A DNA stretch of 64,000 nt from Ceratodon purpureus (GCA_014871385.1 CM026427.1:15756930-15820929), one strand, 5' to 3'. Shown: positions 34,501-49,128, counted from the stretch's first letter. Numbers and translations: made by a program. Notes: generated from the letters alone by a model not told the origin.

Positions 34501-36353
34501 GGGTAGCACGAGCAGCAGGGAATCCCATCATTTCTAGTTCTGCCAGTGCCTCCTTATTCACTTCTGGCACAACCATCTCTGCACCAAGATGCGCACTAAG
34601 ACTTTAGGACCAAAATCGGCTTAATTCGTTCCAAAGACTTCATGTAGATGTAAGAATATCCATGGAGCAACACTTAAGTAGCAAGGACCAACACTGGGAA
34701 GTGAGCGAGTTATGCATCAACTACCTGCAGCATTTTCAGCGCTACCCCCTTCCCCAGAACTACTAGGTCCTGCAACCGACTTGTTCTCCAACACAATAGG
34801 TTTCGCTGTCTCTGCTGTTTTGTCTGCGAAGTCGGAATGACCCGTTCTCTTCATGTGCAAGTCCTGCTCCTGCTCAACATGACAAGGAAGAAAAATGTCA
34901 CAATGAAATCCACCTCAAGAACAGCATAACCAGACGGACATTAGAAGCCCTAGAAGCCGTTCACAGATTCTGGTACTTCACCCAAAAAAAATATTTATGT
35001 TGAAGAGTGATAGTCATATCATAAGAGAATTGCTCATTGATGAATTCAAGCAACATCAGAACTCCATAATTCTATTCTGCCACACAAGAATCTGATACAG
35101 GGAAGTAGAAAAAAACGACAGGATGGACGGGGAAAGAATACCGTTTGTGTTCGACATGGCTTGCCACACGTAGTGCACACCAAGTTGAGTACCTAAACAC
35201 ACAAGCCAGTCAGAAACATCAACACAACGTCGAAAGGATGCCACTCTACTGATGATATTAACATCCTGTAATCAAGCATCTCCTGCAATGCAATCAGCTA
35301 TCCAGAAAGCGCCAGACCCCAGGAAAAGGACTCCTACAAATACCGGACATAGAATTCTTTCAAATGGCCACGATCTACAAAGCTCACATATCATGTGACA
35401 GCCTCTGACGAAAGTATCAAGGTCTTACTTGATTCACCTTTTGAACTGGGTGTAAGAATACCAATTTATTCCAGACCGATGAACTTAGAGCAACGAAAGG
35501 CAATCAAAAACACAACCCCTGTTTTATCTTGCAATGCATGCCAGTCGATGCTAAACGGAAACCTAATCACCTATTCAAAATTGAAATAGAAGAATCTGCT
35601 GGAGGCCTAGATTTGATCGCACAATACAGAAATGAATTCAAAGACGGGACGATTCCAAGCCACGACAAACCATGGAACAAGAAGCACATTCACTACAGCA
35701 TGTTAACAAACCCTACCATACAAATCACCACTTCAATCACCGCTTCAATCACAAGAATCTCTTCACATACCTCGACGCAACTATTCCAAACTTCGCAACT
35801 ACTCAGTCACATTCGCAAGAATCAAATTCACAAGTCCAAAAATCGCACCAGCGTTCATCACAATCAACTGAAAATCACGCACAGACAAAAAAACAGAACT
35901 GCCATCTCCTCCAAGAAAAAGCGTTCTCTCACTACGCTATGGCGTCCATTCCCGGCCTCGTTTCCAAATCACCTCCGATCCTTAGCTGCGCATCCCTTCC
36001 GTTCCTCATAATCGGTTTCCAAAACCCCAACGAAACGCAAAACAGCGAGACATGAACACCTATTTTCCAATTCCATTCTCCCACTCCGCCATGGCGTCCA
36101 TTCCCCGACCTCGTATCCAAATCACCTCCGATCCTCAATCGCGCAGACCTCCCGCTCCTCATATCGGTTTCCGAAACCCCGACGAAACGAAGAACAGCAA
36201 TCCATTGACAGAGCTGTGACGATGCGTGATACTTACCGCTTGCGTGGACTCCTGGAAATTGGTGTGGCCCGTGAGCTCGGCGTGGTCCTGCGCCTCCTCC
36301 ACTGTCCGCAGCTGCGCCTGGCAGTCGCCGCACTCCAGCGAGAGCCCCGCCAT
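31582..36353 (-). CDS. Zinc-finger / UBA / PUB domain protein (At1g04850-like)
   Basis: Thirteen exons on the minus strand join in phase to 409 residues: 36353-36237, 35192-35142, 34869-34725, 34578-34483, 34182-34106, 33777-33701, 33502-33442, 33255-33188, 32973-32892, 32779-32696, 32403-32326, 32012-31893 and 31755-31582. Two C2H2 fingers have the same spacing, C-x2-C-x12-H-x5-H (C8/C11/H24/H30 and C45/C48/H61/H67). A UBA domain follows (about 112-153, with [16 protein letters not shown]). Next come a long Glu/Lys/Arg coiled coil (about 180-286) and a PUB domain (about 290-400, with [19 protein letters not shown] and [15 protein letters not shown]). UBA binds ubiquitin and PUB domains bind the p97/CDC48 tail, so the protein likely links ubiquitinated clients to CDC48. 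Length and domain order match Arabidopsis At1g04850, from memory. The leader just upstream is a GA/CA-rich microsatellite. Confidence 0.93.
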
Positions 36354-36425
36354 CGCCCGATCTCGCTCTCTCTCTCTCTCTCTCCCTGCGTCTGTCTGTG
36401 TCTGTGTGTGTCTGTCTGTGTTTTG
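36354..36425. repeat. CT/GT microsatellite in the 5' leader of the UBA/PUB gene
   Basis: The + strand shows (CT)n followed by CTGTCTGTGTCTGTGTG-type repeats. On the gene's strand this is a (GA)n/(CA)n tract immediately before the ATG, a common plant core-promoter or leader feature. Confidence 0.85.
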
Positions 36426-38554
36426 TTTCTCCAACTTCAATGAGTGCTCTCTTCGCTTGTCTTCTCCGACCTTCTTCCCGAGGCTTCCTCAGGCTTCCTT
36501 CCTTCCTGGGCTCGACCCTAAAAGCGTCAGTCAGAGGTGCCCAATCTGGTCACCAAACATCCCACAATCATTAACTTAGTCTCTAAAATTTAGACTTTTT
36601 TTCATTTTTCACGAAGTGCTGAAGTGGCGATATAAAATGTTATAGCGGTGCTGCATTTTTCAACATTCATCCATATATTGGATAGAAAATATCACATTAC
36701 TAAATATCACATATTGATAATTTTATATTCATTCATAATCTCGCTATTTCATCCAAGATATTATTATAGTTTGAAGTTTTCTGGCGACAAACTTCATGGT
36801 TTTTGGCCATTTTTTAGCCAAACTATTTTTTTCTGGTGCAATCTGGCTTTTTTTCGCCCAAAAAAAAAGGGCTGCTCTAAATGTGTTTTGCACATGTTTT
36901 GAGCTATCGTACCACTTGGATAGAAATTGCATTTAATTTACCTAAGGTAAAGGGGCCAAAAACTAACATATTGGAGTGCTTATGCTAGTTAAATGGCATA
37001 GGAGGGGTGATAAGAATACACAAAAGGTCAAGCAAATCTAAAGAATATGAACCAAAAAATTTAATTAAAATTAAATTTATAATTTTTATTTTTAGGCTTG
37101 TGTTGAATTTTTGAGGTCCACAAAAACTCATGAGTTAGGCTTAGTGTTCAAGTATTAAAAAGCCAATGAGGAGGCACCGACATTAAAAATAGGGAGTGAA
37201 AAATTAGGATCATCACGATCAATTAATGGGGGTCTAGTTTTGTCAGTTGTCAAGGAAGGGTGCTGTAAATGAGGGCAGTTGTTCCGTGGCCTATGGTAAA
37301 GCCACGTTATTGCGTTCCCAATGCGTTCTAATGAGTTTCTAAGAAAGTCTGATTGATCAATTATATGTGTGCATGAAGTCCATATCTAGCATGCACGCAA
37401 TCTAGTTGCAGTGTCCGTGAAAGAGTCTTCAGTCAGTCGTCTTCAGTCGGTACCAATGCAATGTGAAAAAGATATTGTTTTATTAAGTTGCTTCAGTCGT
37501 CTTCAGACGGTACTAATGCAATGTGAAAAAGATATTGTATTATTATTAGGTTTATTAGGTTGCTTCATTACAGCAAATGAAATTGATGGTTAAATAATTG
37601 GTGATACTACCATACTATGTACACATTGTGAAGATGTAGCAAAATACAATAATTTAGTGTTCCAAAAAACGTTTAGTGTTGGAGAAACAAGAAAAATAAC
37701 GATCCAAACAAACGCATCAAACATTGAGGATGCTACAATCAGTCAAAGAGTTCTAATTGACATTAGAAGCGCGTTTGCTCCAGGCCAAACATATCTAGAC
37801 TAACCAATAGAAAGAACTTGAGAATAAAGGGAACCTTAATTCCATCCGATTTCATACCCTGTTACCTCTCTCAAGAAATTGCAGATGCATCAAATGAATC
37901 TCCTTTGGACGACGACCTCGATGACTATTTGCTTTGTAAGAATTTCACTTCTCTTTGCTTGCCATTGAATATTTGAATATGTTTGCAATTCAACTTTCTT
38001 GTAATCCTTTGTGCTTACAATTCAATGTGCCTACAATTGAATTTGCCTCAAATTTAGTCCGCTTCGTCAATCTAGTTTTTGATGTACAACTCTTTGTGGC
38101 GGACTCATGAGATTTCAATCAACAACTATCCAAGAAGCTCGTCTTTATGATAAGATTTGGCAAGCATTTGCGGTGTACCTCCTAGTGAAGATTGCTGCTA
38201 TAGGCTATAAACAAACTCACTCACACGTTGTTGCGCTTCGTGCAATCAACTCTACAGACATCACGAGTGCTGACTAGTATTGTTGCCATGCCACTAAACA
38301 TCCTTTCACACGCTTTGAAATTTCTTGCCACTCGTCGAGAGAGGTGTTTTTGTAACATCATTTTTAGAAACGACTCATTCAGGCCCAAACCACACGGAAG
38401 GAAACTTGCATGAATGGCCGTGAGTTGGATGAATAGCATTGGTTCAAATGAGGAAAGTGGTTGCCACATGAGAGGAAGTAACTTAATATGAGGAGTGGCA
38501 ACAATGACTTTGAATTTTGCTTTGGATTTTGCTTTGGATTTTGTTTAGGGTTTG
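36426..38554. other. Intergenic; upstream of UBA/PUB and B3 genes
   Basis: AT-rich with no supported gene. It includes a 60-bp tandem duplication (listed separately) and a triple TTTGGATTTTGC-like repeat near 38509-38544. Confidence 0.5.
37435..37554. repeat. 60-bp tandem duplication
   Basis: Two head-to-tail 60-bp units (37435-37494 and 37495-37554) share GTCTTCAG(T/A)CGGTAC and AATGCAATGTGAAAAAGATA with about three differences. Non-coding. Confidence 0.9.
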
Positions 38555-38699
38555 GCGAACCTCCTAAAAACTCCAACGCACAAAACCAACACTCAAAATC
38601 CAACACAACGTCTCCGAAATGCCTCCGAGAATTGTTTTCGGAGGCGCTGTGTTGAATTTTGAGTGTTGCAATGTGCGTTGGAGTTTTTCGGAGGTTCGC
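38555..38699. repeat. Long inverted repeat (about 65-nt arms, ~15-nt loop)
   Basis: The left arm starts GCGAACCTCCTAAAAACTCC. The right arm, ending at 38699, is its reverse complement with about eight changes, including GGAGTTTTTCGGAGGTTCGC. The shared inner blocks are AACACTCAAAAT and CTCCGAAA. It lies 640 bp upstream of the B3 gene start. It could be a miRNA-like or siRNA hairpin, or a foldback MITE. Confidence 0.85.
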
Positions 38700-39338
38700 T
38701 GGTAACCGTTTTGCAGTTTGAAACGGTTACTCGAACATTTGGTTGCACGTGTACGAGTTCGTCGGTCGCCGTTGTAGCAGAGTCTCCAGTGAGCTATGGT
38801 TCTTGGAGCGATTGTTATGCTGCTAATTCCTGGCTGCGTCAGATTCCGTTTGATCAACAGCTCGTGCGACAATCTTTGACACTATTATGCGGTTGATTGT
38901 GTATCTGTATGCATGAATATGTTTTACTGTTTCGCCATTTGGTCTGAGGTTCGTAACCTTGCGCACTTGTGAGTGAGTGATGCTAGTCAATTGGCCTGTA
39001 AGATTGATAACAACCGCCGGTGATTGTGAATGTCGAAGAGAACGCCAAAATTCTGTATGGAGGTTTAGGATTTGGAGTCCGGTAGCATTGAACTCACTTT
39101 TTTAACGATATCTAGTGGACTGACATTTGGTTCCGTAATTTACAGTGTGCTACGGGTGTGAGGAACGCAATTGATGAAGAACAATGAGTGGACACTGCGG
39201 CTTTAAGAAGCGCTCTAGACAACTCAAGAGATGCGGAATTTCTTGATTGAATGAAAGGCTCGTCCTGTCCGAGTCATTTGGTATCACATTGAGACATCTT
39301 AGGAGGCCAAGACCTTGCCAAAAGAAATTTCAATCGAT

Positions 39339-41776
39339 ATGAGGAGAGCTTGTTCCATGTGCCTCATTAACTGCTTCAAGTTGCACGGAACAAGAGGGGA
39401 GGACGAAGATGCAAATGCTTGTCTGTATTGCGCCCTACGGAAACCAGAATTGACTGAGATTGTTGCGAATGTCCAAGTTGATAGGCATCCTTCGTTCTTG
39501 AAGAAGATCACAGCGAGCACAATGAGCACGTTCAGGTTACCATTGTCTTTCGTAGCGGATCACGCCGAAAGACTTGGTGACAGTGTTGTTCTGGAGGGAC
39601 CTGGCAAGGAGCAATGGAGAGTGGAGCTGTATCATTCGTTCCAAACCCTGAGCATCAACTTTGGACAGGGATGGGAACAGTTTGTAGCGGACCATGTTTT
39701 GCAGATTGGAGATCAACTCGCTTTCTCCCTCTCAGACAAATCCTTCTTCCAAGTGGAGGTCTATAATCTCTACCGAGCGTGAACTCTTGACATCGTTTCA
39801 TGTTCCTGCCAAGTCGTTTTAGGTTTAGGAGCTTTCAGATTTTTAGTTCAGATTTTGTCACCTTACAGTCATTAATTCAGTTTCTGGTGGACGTTTTAGG
39901 TTTATGATGGGTTTGGTGTCCAAAAACGTAGTGCGATTGATGCAACCAACACTTCCCTCGATCACAAAAGTATAAAGAACATTGACTCGAAGGACCTCCA
40001 CAGTAGTGATGTTGCTCCTGTAGCAAGGCAGGAAGTGCAAGACAAACCTGAGAAGGCCACACAGTCTGCAGAGCAACTTCTGATTGATTTGATACAATCG
40101 AGTGAATCAGAGTCTAGGATTGTAAGCGCGCCTGTAAATGCACTCGAGATTGTTGAGGCAGCTGGACCTGAAGACTTGGGCCGTCCCGCTATGGAGTTGG
40201 CCAAGATCGACGAAGGAGGGGAAAGGTACCTACCTCCACAAACTCTTGTTGGTGGAAAGGTTTTCTCTCAACGGCGCCCTGTTACTGAGCTGGAGAAAGT
40301 GCAAGCTCTGCGGAGAGCACATGCCCTGGAGCTTGTGAATCCCAATACTTTGATGGTGATGTCGAAAGGTCATGTTTATTCAGGGTTTTGGCTGGTGAGT
40401 TCAATACCTTACAAGGTTTGTTAGTTGTTCATGTTTGTGTTTGTTTAATTGACATGTTACTGACACAAATTTGTTTATATGTCACTGATGGTGATGGAAA
40501 ATTAATATCAGCCTTTCAATTCGAGAATTGCGTTTAGAATTACAGAGATCTGCATGTCTTTCTGAAATTAGAATTTGAAGTAGGACTTGTCTTGCACTGT
40601 AAACTCACATACTTGCATAATTTGTACTGCAAAGAAAGGTAAGGAAATGATTCCTGGTTACCCATGCTTTTGAACGTGGTGAGCACATTTTGGTTGATAC
40701 AGACGATTCCTAAACGATTTACAAAGGATTGGATGCCCGTAGAGAACAAAGAGATTACCCTCCTCAACAAGGGTGGCCACAAATGGCCTACGAAATGGCT
40801 TGCCGCTCAACGAGGTTTAAGTGCAGGATGGAGACGATTCAGTCTGGATCATCGTCTGGAAGAGCATGATGTCTGTGTGTTGGAATTAGTTGACAAGGCA
40901 GAGCATACACTGCTTGTCCATATCTTTCGAGTACTGGGAGGGCCTGAAGAAGACCCAGGACTTTACACCTCTGCTTCCACTCCGTTACGAAGCTTTGAAG
41001 GCAGAAGGACGCCCAAAAAATGCTACTCTGCTGCCTCCAATGGTTACAGAGCACACTGTAATCTCCGGGAAGGGCAAGAAAACGTAAACAAAATCAAAAG
41101 AAAGAGAACTTGGGAATCATCTTCAGGAATGAAAAACCTCAAACGCAAACTTTGTCTTCTTGAAGATGATGAAGCTTCTAGATCACTTGCCAAGGCCAAC
41201 ACTAGATTGGAAAATGGTCAAGACCATCAAACTGCAGAGAATTTAGTGAACCTTACTCCTATGGATACAAGAGATGGTAATGGTCCACAAAATAATGTTA
41301 CATCTAACAGTGCCGAACTTAACCCAAGAGCTTCATATGATACAGAGATTGACCCAACTATTACACCACATGAAGTTTTGAGGCCTCCCTGCACTGGTCT
41401 AGTGAAGCTGGCCATGAACTTATTGAAAGATTTGGAAGCTATCGACCCCCCAGAAACTCTTCCTGCCAGTGCAGACGAAGTGCATGAACAGATTTCAAAC
41501 TTCCCGAATGTGTCAATGCCTGAAGGTTATCTGCCCACTTCACCAAGTATTGAAGCTTATGATGGGAGGAAAAAGGATCAGGCACAGTTGTATAAAGTTG
41601 TAAATATCCACAAAGGACGAAACGTTGGGAATAATACTGATTTTCTTGCTGAAATCCAGGGCTACACTGAGGAGAGCAGCGCTGCAACTCTCGACAGGGA
41701 TAAAGACACAGGATTCTTATGGATACCTAGTGACCACTTTGAATGGGATATGCTACACTGCCGCATCAACTCCTGA
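39339..41776 (+). CDS. Two-B3-domain DNA-binding protein (REM-like)
   Basis: Exons 39339-39758, 39900-40394 and 40703-41776 join in phase 0 with GT-AG borders to give 662 residues. The N-terminus has a cysteine cluster (C5, C8, C12, C28, C31 in RRACSMCLINCFKLHG and CLYC), then a first B3 domain (about 50-145: HPSFLKKI, FRLPLSFVADH, GQGWEQFVADHVLQIGDQLAF, FFQVEVYDGFG). After a linker comes a second B3 (about 288-378: MVMSKGHVYSGFWLTIPKRF, GWRRFSLDHRLEEHDVCVLE, LLVHIFRVLGG). An unstructured, basic then acidic tail follows. The B3 fold binds DNA in the major groove, and the REM/RTV1 group often binds with little sequence specificity; the target here is unknown. Both introns fall within or at the edge of B3 domains. 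The ATG at 39339 is the first in frame. Confidence 0.88.
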
Positions 41777-43770
41777 CAAGAAGGGGAAAGCGGTGTTTTA
41801 GGAATGTTCCAATATTTGGGAATAGAAAATCTTGTAAAATAATGGTTTGCGACTCCTCTACGGTTTAAAGTAGGTGATATTTGCACAACAAAGGTACCAA
41901 TACATCCAGCATGGTCCATGAACAATTCCAGTTGGAACAAATACCAATAGGCTGTGCTATCATATAATACATGAAAATGATCTATCATAATTTGCACTCA
42001 TGTAGATCATGCCCATGATGTATTACCGATTCAGGAAGGGGCTTGGTTTGGGCTAGATGGTTTCATTTTACGGTGCCAATCATCAGACTGCAAATTTTGT
42101 TAAGTCTTTCAGTTTTGATAGAAGCGGACTTAGTCATTCACATGCAAAATTGGTTCATCTGTTCTTTTGAGGAAACCTGGAGTTTAGTTGTAGGTGAAAC
42201 CTGGAGGGATTCTCAGTTGGCTAAGATGGTCAGCTGGGATTTTCAAAGGAGATCATTGCCGGAATAGACGTTTCTGTTGTGATGTTGGTGGTGGACTAAC
42301 ATTCGGATCTGTGAGAAAAAAAATGGGAGTTCAAAAGGGACTCATTAACCTTGTGCTTCGACATTGTAGAGTACTAATGCTTAATTCTATTTTTTCTCAG
42401 GGATTAAGGTGTTCAATTTTAACGTTCTTATGTCAGCAGATTAATGAACAACGTCCACACTTCTGCTTCGTTTCCAATTGATATCGTAGCTTTATCCTAA
42501 TTTCCAATCATTTTGAGGAAGTGAGTTTCAGAAACGGAGAGATGGATCCTTGAGAAGGTATGAATACATTGTTTCTTATCTGACACGTTCTCAAATTATG
42601 TACCACTTCGTGATGTGGCACAATTGAGCAGCAGTTAGACCACGTATATAAATTGCAGTAGAATGTTTTAGTTCTCGTGCAGAAAAATGTTGAGCTGTCA
42701 AGATTTATTGTGAATTATTGTATATACTTGATTTTTCGTGGGTTGAAACGTCACCAAGGGTTCTTGACTCTTAGAATGGTCGTTAGCTCAATTCCAAGGT
42801 ACGTGAAGGTTTCCTTCACTGACAAGATCTATATTCCAAATTATCCGGCCTGCGAAGCACATGAAGTCGTATGCTCTGACCGAAAGCTTACACTCTTGAC
42901 ATGACCCGTTTACTTTTTTCCTCACTCAATCGTGTTTTCTAGTTTTGTTTTCCCCTGTTCAACCATTTTCCTGTCGTACGAGTTTCTTCACAATAACCTT
43001 GCTCACTCATGTAAGTTAGCCCCCATCTTCCGGGAACGAGCTTAAGCATGCGAGAGACAGCAAGGTCAAGCCTGGAACCATACCGATAACATGACTCATG
43101 AGCACACTCTGTAGTACATTACTCGGTAATGCTGTAGCAGCCCCAGGGTAACATCCATTGAGCTAAAACTTCCCCAAATCTTTGCACCATAGTAGTGCGA
43201 AATTAACTTAAATTCAGAGAGTATGCTGTACTTTCATGTTTAAGAGATCCAAGAAGGGATGCAGCTGACCCTGATACCAAAATAATGAAGGCGATTATAA
43301 TTATAATTCACTGGATCAGTGGGTCATGTATCCGAGGGTTGTCGGCTCAAGTCTCTCAAAGCAAAGATGGTAATCCGCTTCATATTTGGGTTCCAGGATG
43401 ATCTCTAAGTTTTCCAGTGTTTCTCTTCGACATGGCATTTGATGATGCAATTGCTAGCTTATTCATGTCAACATTTGGTTCTTTGAAAGATAATTCAGCA
43501 TTGTGCAGAGCTTCAAGTCTGCATGTGTTGAAAGATGGCACTGACATGAGTAATTTTTTTATAACATCCACACTGATTAGAGCTCAATTGTCACGCACAG
43601 TCAATCAATCAGTGAAGGAGCCAAATTGTCAAACTGGGATCGAGTGAGCCGAATTTGTTAGGATTGCACGGCAAGTCAAACGCAGACATGATCAGCTTCT
43701 CTTCGAATTTGGTAGACCTCCACTGAGTCCACTCATGTCAGTTGCTGAGGAGTCAATTCAAAACGAGTGA
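41777..43770. other. 3' region of the B3 gene and peroxidase upstream DNA
   Basis: No supported gene. The frames at 42043-42481 and 42677-42904 have no domains. The interval is AT-rich without visible element ends. Confidence 0.5.
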
Positions 43771-43774
43771 AGGC

Positions 43775-43785
43775 CGCATATATAA
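43775..43785 (+). promoter_or_regulatory. TATA box of the peroxidase gene
   Basis: CATATATAACC lies about 190 bp before the ATG at 43973, placing a transcription start near 43810 and a leader of roughly 160 nt. Confidence 0.6.
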
Positions 43786-43972
43786 CCGCGATCAGAGTTG
43801 CTCTTCAAAACACCATCAACATTCACAGTGCATCAAGCATCTGAGCTGAATTGCATCCAGCCAGAATTGAATCATCCACTAGCTATTGAGATCGGCCAGT
43901 TGGGTTGAGTACTCCGAGAATTGCTATTGTGTTGTGAATTGGTCTTGGTAGATTGCAGCATCAGGCGTTAAG

Positions 43973-45285
<1,313 letters not shown>

Positions 45286-45807
45286 AATTCCATGGATCGA
45301 TCACTCTAGATTTATAACAAACTTTCTGTTCCATTGATCGATATGTGTGTTGCTGGAAATAATGACAGTTGCATCTGGGATCAAGGATGCTTGGAGAGGG
45401 TTGTGAGTTTTACTGCATGACTAGAGGAAGTTCTGTCATGCATGTAAGAGATTTTTTTAGAATGTTAGTGTTTGATTATATTTTTGTAGGATGCACCAAT
45501 ATTCAGAGGATTTGAACGAGCATCTGCAGGTTTCTAGATGGAGTTAATGTTTATCCTGTTTTGGATATGTAGTTAAGGGGTGATGGTTGTTCTGAAGGAG
45601 TGAATTCCTTCAAAGTGTAGAATGGTGGAACTGAATAAAATTGAAGGTTCGTGTTCCAACTCGAGTCCATGTTTGATGTTCGGTGCCTGATCGATAGTGG
45701 CCAGAGATTCAGAGTTGGAGCCTCGAATGAATCTCTTAGGTCTAGTAATACACTGGAAACATCCAATCAAAGAGAGAATATAAAGAAAGGGAAGAAAAAC
45801 AAAACAT
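45286..45807. other. Peroxidase 3' region and spacer
   Basis: Peroxidase 3' untranslated DNA then spacer up to the tRNA. No gene signal. Confidence 0.5.
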
Positions 45808-45881
45808 TGTCTGATCCCAGGTTCGAACTGGGGACCTCTAGTGTGTGAGACTAGCGTGATAACCGACTACACCAACCAGAC
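45808..45881 (-). tRNA. tRNA-Val (anticodon CAC)
   Basis: 74 nt on the minus strand with no intron. The acceptor stem GTCTGGT pairs with ATCAGAC (one G-T), followed by discriminator A. The anticodon arm is CTAGT-CTCACAC-ACTAG, giving anticodon CAC, which reads GTG. The T arm contains GTTCGAACC, the internal B box. CCA is not encoded, as usual in nuclei. The A box lies in GTGTAGTCGGTTA. Confidence 0.97.
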
Positions 45882-46222
45882 AAATCAGGATGAGATCATC
45901 CGACCAGATGAAATTCAGACAGAAGATGACCCAGTCAACGAGATGTTGACTTCCAGATAACAAAAAAGGTTGAATGTAACAATTAGTAAGCGTTAGAAAT
46001 ATACTACTGTCTTAAAAAGGTATAAATAAAACACTATTTCATCTGCAATATTTGAAATATGGAGTATTTCAAATATAGAACATGTTTGAATATTTGGGCT
46101 TCATCGTGAGAGTGGGGTAACCGAAATGTCAGACTACAGGCTTTACCAAACTCATTAACAAAGTGATACCAGCCTCTACCAGTGTCGACCTGCAAATTTA
46201 CACAAAGTACATACAAGCATTA

Positions 46223-49128
46223 TCAACCGGTGTCTGGCTCCATCTCCCTATCTATGACAGATGCTTGGGTTGCCCGACGGAACCAGACGTCGAAAGCATT
46301 AACAAGGTGGGGACAGTCTTCCAAATTCCGAGTAGCGAAGCTCAGGCACTGCTGCAACAGTTTCTGTGCATCGGCCATTGGGAGGGTGAGAATGATATTC
46401 AGGAAGACGTCCTCGAGCTCTTGATGGAGGGATTTGTTGTGGTTGGCAGATACTAGGTTGTCGCGAGAAACTAGTACCGGCAGCCAATCTTTGACCAGCT
46501 TCAGACGGACCTGAGAAACATAATCCAAGTGGTTAGAGAAACATAAAGACCTGTATTGTTGGGTTCATCATATCCACCCACAGACAAAGAATCGCTCGTG
46601 TAAGAATTTAATACAAGAATGATTTGCATGGGACAGACACTCCAAACAATCCAGAAACTTCGAAACGTTGATTGCTCGGCTGAAAAATAGTGAAATAATC
46701 AGTGGAGACTCTGATGCAGAGATCGGATATATCTTTAAGATCATGCTTTTAGAAGAAAACATGGAATTTGATCTAAAAGGGGAGTGTCCTACACCATTGT
46801 GAAGTGCATTAATTTAAAACCACATGATTACCTGCTGCGAGGCAATAATGGAGCCAACAGAAACAGCGCTTGCCAAACGACAAGTGCAGCGGAGCACAAG
46901 AGCAGGAAGTCCAGGCGCAATGTTTCTCCAAGTATCATCACTGAATGCACGTTTCAAGTTTGCTGTGAATGCTCCTTGCTCACTCCATTCCACAACTGCA
47001 GTTTCTGCAACTCGGAGTTCGATCATCCTCTCTACGATCCATAGCAAGTGTCGTCCGTTTACGACTGCAGTATGAAGGTGTTGTCGCTGCAGGGCTTCGA
47101 TTTCATCGTGGTGGCCCCTTACATTAGGACTTGTATACTCTTCCACAGAGTCCTGCACAATCTTCAAGCTGTGCTTAAAAGCCCTGTCTAAAACCTGCCG
47201 AACCGTGTCTCGAGAGGCATGCCCACTTAAGAGCTGCGCGACAAAGGCCTTCACTGTCGCGCCGTTTTGGTGGTTGTGTGTGGCTGCATATACCAGCCCG
47301 TTGAACATGTCTACAACTGCGCTTTCCTTTACAATGAGCAACACAATCGACGTCAATAAGGTATTCAAAACTGTATCTCTAAGGTGACCAGATGTACAGG
47401 TCCAACTACGTTTATTTATTGTCGATTTCAAGGCTGACTCACAGGTCTAGAAGTAACCCAATTCACTTACCTTCACAGGGCTGAGTCTTGCTAACAGAGC
47501 AGAAGACTCGTCGAGTTGTAAACATGATACGAGCTCCACAATTCGTCGTTCTTCCTCCCTTGTCCATGAGACTGCTTCCAGGAATCTTACACAGAACGAT
47601 ATGCAATGGTCGTATAATAGCTGGGCAGCTATAGGGAGGATGTTCAAAGCACTTTCAACATTTTTGATGGTCCCAAAGAAGTCATGTGTATACAGGAGCT
47701 TAAGTGTTGCTATATACGAGCTTAAGTGACGTCCTGGAACCATACAGAGATTGATACGAATAGGTCTTGTTTTTTCGCACTCTTCCTGTGGATTCTGTGC
47801 TCCATCCTGCCATCTGTCTGACAAGAGTGCATCGAAGTAACGACATTGCGTTAAAATTTGAGCATGAACGTTAAGAGCGTGAGCTTCTCCATGTTCAGGT
47901 GCTCCTGATTGTGAAGGGTCACCAATTTCATCCACAGATTTATCCTGCTCCGGCAGAGAGCTCTCTTCTTGCTGCAAGTGTAGGACCACATCTGCGGTGC
48001 TTGCATCGCCAAATACTAAACCCCCCTGCAAAAAAAATAATATAGAGTTATAATAGCGAAGATCGTTTTAAAAAAACACGCTGAAATAAGTTATGCAGGA
48101 TAAGTCACAATGGTCTCAAAAAGGTTTAAGCTCAGTAATGTCAAGAGACCAACACGGGCTTCACAGATAAAGAAAATGGTTATGCCGCAAGTGTCAACGT
48201 GTTGAGAACGTTTGGCAGCCTCACACGTCACTTTGAATACATAATACTGTGTAATTTCATGCTGGTTTACTTGGAAAAGGCATGCACGCCTTCTTTTCAT
48301 TCCATAAATTATGTGAGACTAAAATGTACAAATCAGTATGGCTCACCCAAACTGCGAAATCAACAACCTTTTCAGGTTGTACGATGACAGCAGTTATATC
48401 CATGACGTTGATACCTTCAAAGAGGACATCATCTCGATAGCAGTGGCTACTGACGTGTCTAAAGAAAAACCTTCACGCCAGAGCAAGATATCTTGGTTAG
48501 GTTATCATAACCATTAAGTAAATTGCTGAAAATGTGTGCTCACAAGCACTAGGTTATGAGTCTCAGATGATTTGAAGAAATTGAAAATTCTGTCCTCCTC
48601 TGTGGGCAGGACCAACAAAAAACAAGAAGAAATTAAGTACACGCCTGCTGACCACAGTACGGATTCCACTGAACACATTCTCGTGTCTGCGAGTGTATAT
48701 GTAATAAAACTGAAAATACAAGGCGCTGCTTGCGTATGTTTCTGGGGATGCAAACTCGCAAAGCCTCTTAACAGGCAGGGAAAATGTACAAGTCCGTTGT
48801 TCAATTTAACAGTCCTCCCAAAATCACACAAAAATGTGACTAAATCACTGTAGCAACGATTTAAAGCTTGATTGGCCAAATAAATTATCGCGCAAAGCGT
48901 TGGAGTCCAGGACGACTAGCTACCATGCAAGCAACATTTTGTATACTAATCCAAATCTTAATAGAACATACTTACCGAGCTGTTGCCGTCATCCATATCA
49001 GGTGTTGAGGAAAAGGGAACCGAACTGAGTGGGCGATAGCTGCTCCCTACACGTTGTCGTTTATTAGACACATGCATCGCCTCTGTGTTTGAAACCTTTT
49101 CCAGGTTTTGGATCACTTCTGTCTTCAT
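46223..49128 (-). CDS. BTB/POZ domain protein (At1g63850-like)
   Basis: Minus-strand exons 49128-48976, 48025-47471, 47437-46832 and 46510-46223 join in phase 0 to 533 residues. Exon 1 encodes a basic, nuclear-type N-terminus (SNKRQRVGSSYRP). From residue 52 the BTB fold begins with GLVFGDASTADVVLHL, continues through AHALNVHAQILTQCRYFDALLSDRW and ends near CISFCVRFLEAVSWTREEE. That last phrase is typical of the plant At1g63850/At3g05675 group. The helical C-terminal half ends with VFLNIILTLPMADAQKLLQQ and CPHLVNAFDVWFRRA. BTB proteins of this type are thought to be substrate adaptors for CUL3 ubiquitin ligases; targets are unknown. The exon 3 acceptor (TGTGAG|TCAGCC) is the least certain border; a nearby CAG would shift the frame. 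A 0.95-kb first intron separates exon 1. Confidence 0.85.
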
